Below, piece after piece: positions 62,237 to 64,000 of a DNA stretch of 64,000 nt. The notes beneath the pieces are model-generated. The model saw nothing but the letters and a program-made list of their open reading frames with translations, searched no databases and was not told the DNA's origin. Position 1 is the stretch's first letter, and every line of letters starts with the position of its first letter. The position numbers and the translations under genes were made by a program. The stretch lies in NCBI RefSeq assembly GCF_000765745.2, contig NZ_JRPC02000008.1, positions 1-64,000 of the forward strand, in the 5' to 3' direction. Source of the DNA: Helicobacter apodemus. Its GTDB lineage: Bacteria; Campylobacterota; Campylobacteria; Campylobacterales; Helicobacteraceae.

Positions 62237-62790
62237 AACTCCTCCTTAACATCTAAAAGCTCTATTTGCATAATAAAATCTAAATTATTAGCATTAGGAT
62301 AAATAGAAAAATCTATGATTTTTAAAGCTTTAAAAAAACTTTCCATTTTAAAAAGAAACCCAAAAACATTTTTAAAAGTTCCACTCCCCTCTAAAAATAT
62401 TTGTTTCTCTTGTGCTAAAATAAACCTCTCTAAAGCAAATTCTTGAGCGAATAACTTAAATTGTGTAATAACACTAGAATTTGTTTGGATGAGAAACTTT
62501 TGTTTCTCTTGTGCGGATAAAGTTGCCTCTAAATCCGCAATAGTTTGTTCTAATTGGTGAATATTATTTTCTTCAACAACTTTTAAAAACTCCTTTTGTA
62601 ATTGGGATAAATAACTTTGAAGCTCTTTAGATTGTGTTTTTTGATAATACCAAGAAGATTCCGCCCTTTGTAACAACCCCCACAAAGGAAGCATAGCAAA
62701 GGCAAAAAAACAAAAGCAAAAAAGTAAAATCCTCTCCCTAAGAGTTCTTTGCTTAATCCACATCTCTAATAGCTCTAAAAACCCTACCAA
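62233..62790 (-). CDS. PilO/GspM/MshJ-like inner-membrane assembly protein
   Basis: This 185-residue protein has a short cytoplasmic N-terminus, one membrane helix (about 18-42, RILLFCFCFFAFAMLPLWGLL), a coiled coil (about 50-100, rich in Gln, Glu and Leu), and a C-terminal ferredoxin-like half (FGFLFKMESFFKALKIIDFSIYP). This is the PilO/GspM/MshJ build. It overlaps the preceding gene by 7 bases. An internal Met at codon 10 is an alternative start. Confidence 0.7.
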   Translation of the reverse strand: MVGFLELLEMWIKQRTLRERILLFCFCFFAFAMLPLWGLLQRAESSWYYQKTQSKELQSYLSQLQKEFLKVVEENNIHQLEQTIADLEATLSAQEKQKFLIQTNSSVITQFKLFAQEFALERFILAQEKQIFLEGSGTFKNVFGFLFKMESFFKALKIIDFSIYPNANNLDFIMQIELLDVKEEF

Positions 62791-63863
62791 CTCTTAAGCC
62801 TCACAAAATAAAAAGACGAAATAGGCTCTAAGGCTTCTAAAACTCCTAACCCCTTTTGTTCTAAAAACTCAATAAACTCTAAAGTATATTCTCCCATAAG
62901 CAGCATCTCATAAGCATCTTGAGAATAATGAAAATAAGCAATTTTAATATTATTTTTCTCTAAAGATTCACGAGCTTTTGTAAAAAATACCATAAAAGAT
63001 TGTTTAGGCATAAACTTCTGCAAATAGGTTTCATTAAACGCTATTTTTTCTTGAAGCTCAAAATATTTCTCGCTCAATGCTTTAAAATCCTTTTCATTCC
63101 CACTATATCTTTGGTATTCTAATTGTTGTAATTGAATTTGTTTTTTTAAATCTTCATTGTGTCTTTTCTCTAAGAGCGTCAAAAACTCTAAAGCTAAAGG
63201 ATAACCCATTCCCAAAAACATTCCCACAGCACTCACTAAAACTAGTTTTCCTATATTTTGTCTCCAAAAGGGAGTGCTCTCTTTAGTCGTAATAAAGTTT
63301 AACACTTTAGGGTGATTTAATAAATTTAGCTCCTGTGTATAAACATCAACCAATCCAATCTCTCTATTAATATACCCTTTTAAACCCTGTCTTAGATTAT
63401 CACTTCCACACCAAAGATGAAAATCCTTGGTTATTTCTTGCTCTATCTTATCAAGCGATTCCATAATTTTTTTATGCTCTAAAATATCTAAAAAAACAAT
63501 AGATTCTTGATAATAAACAATAATGCCAAACTCTAAGGGACTAATACAATCTGCAAGAATAAAAACATTAAAATCTTTATCATTGGGTAAAAAGGCTTGG
63601 GTTAAAAAAATAGGATTAGTTAAAAATGTAGTTTCTTTAGTAATATATTGAGTAAAATTATCTACACAAGCCACAATACAATGGAATAAATTAGGACTTA
63701 AGGCATTATTAAAGCTTAAAAAATACTCACGATCTCGCTTTAAACCAAAAATTAAACAAATCTGCTCTTCCAAACTATCACGCAAACACTCTTTATTCAG
63801 TCTTTGTTCATTCATCTCTAGTGAATAAAAAGTAATTTCTTTTAAGGGCAAATAAGCAACCAC
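62784..63863 (-). CDS. PilM-PilN / GspL / MshI-like assembly protein
   Basis: This 359-residue protein starts with GTG at 63863 after GGGAG. Residues 1-190 are cytoplasmic and weakly actin-like (FNVFILADCISPLEFGIIVYYQES near 105-128). A membrane helix lies at about 210-230 (IGKLVLVSAVGMFLGMGYPLALEF). A coiled coil follows (235-290), then a C-terminal domain with AYFHYSQDAYEMLL. A cytoplasmic PilM-like domain fused to a PilN-like membrane part is the GspL/MshI layout. It is first in the ten-gene operon; the promoter should be in 63864-64000, which is AT-rich and reaches the window edge. Confidence 0.65.
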   Translation of the reverse strand: MVAYLPLKEITFYSLEMNEQRLNKECLRDSLEEQICLIFGLKRDREYFLSFNNALSPNLFHCIVACVDNFTQYITKETTFLTNPIFLTQAFLPNDKDFNVFILADCISPLEFGIIVYYQESIVFLDILEHKKIMESLDKIEQEITKDFHLWCGSDNLRQGLKGYINREIGLVDVYTQELNLLNHPKVLNFITTKESTPFWRQNIGKLVLVSAVGMFLGMGYPLALEFLTLLEKRHNEDLKKQIQLQQLEYQRYSGNEKDFKALSEKYFELQEKIAFNETYLQKFMPKQSFMVFFTKARESLEKNNIKIAYFHYSQDAYEMLLMGEYTLEFIEFLEQKGLGVLEALEPISSFYFVRLKSW

Positions 63864-64000
63864 AAAGCTCCCTAAATTTCATTTAAATTTAATATGCCCT
63901 AATTCTATCGCAATTAGCAGGGATAAAAAAATATTTACTTTATTTTAATGATAAAAAATCTCAAAAATGTTACTTTTTATCTTGTTATACGCTATTAAAT

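Noticed and set aside
1-64000. CRISPR arrays, insertion sequences, prophage, rRNA operons
   Set aside because: I saw no regularly spaced repeats, transposase genes, terminal inverted repeats, phage structural genes or rRNA sequence anywhere in the window.

Overview
The window looks like chromosomal core sequence from a low-GC Campylobacterota, most likely an enterohepatic Helicobacter. This is inference. The supporting signs are AT-rich codon use, pseudaminic acid synthase, a FlgE hook protein of the H. pylori type, an RNase J with a basic N-terminal extension, poly-G contingency tracts, and a pyrD / M16 protease / dapA / SDR / pgsA gene order that I recall from H. pylori.

Layout. Positions 1-3965 form an accessory surface-glycan and motility edge. 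It holds a decayed radical SAM gene next to a G12 tract, an FkbM methyltransferase gene split by a G11 tract (phase-OFF as sequenced), pseI, and a small YjfB-like motility gene with a sigma28-type promoter. Positions 4153-9593 (+) carry an AsmA-like protein, xthA, ybeY, a DcuC-type carrier and a CsoR/RcnR-family metal regulator. Positions 9611-12130 (-) carry a cbiM-cbiQ-cbiO nickel/cobalt ECF transporter with a CCCTATAGGG palindrome in its promoter region. Positions 12261-19693 (-) hold yceI and then a long run read pyrD, M16 protease, dapA, FabL-like SDR, pgsA, rseP, lipoprotein, cmoB. Positions 19809-29102 hold clpB (with a HAIR-like HspR site), glpQ, msrA, argD, rnhB, lon and bamD. Positions 29313-33703 (+) hold fliW, proC, miaA and flgE (sigma54-type promoter). 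Positions 33787-44571 hold argB, a 2-hydroxyacid dehydrogenase, exbB-exbD-tonB with a Fur-like box, tRNA-Leu(GAG), atpE with an internal duplication, pnp, a phosphoribosyltransferase, lptD, an RDD protein and purD. The gap upstream of purD holds a structured RNA that I propose is 6S RNA. Positions 44945-54272 hold a cytochrome c, a MoeB/ThiF protein, a CoA-binding protein, ilvA, a membrane protein plus orphan pseudopilin, rsmA, rnj, an XRE relic, rpsI and rplM. Positions 54363-55622 hold a serine-type permease.

The most system-like region is 55936-63863. It is a ten-gene, head-to-tail overlapping operon for a type II secretion / type IV pilus-like machine: PilM/N-like, PilO-like, PilP-like, secretin, SH3-TPR protein, traffic ATPase, inner-membrane platform and three pseudopilins. 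The order matches that of MSHA pilus loci (I-J-K-L-N-E-G-pilins) but lacks the MshM-type ATPase, and it parallels the Campylobacter jejuni Cts transformation genes. Function in DNA uptake is inferred, not shown. A further pseudopilin sits apart at 48954-49634.

The regulatory sites were read by eye and are candidates only.
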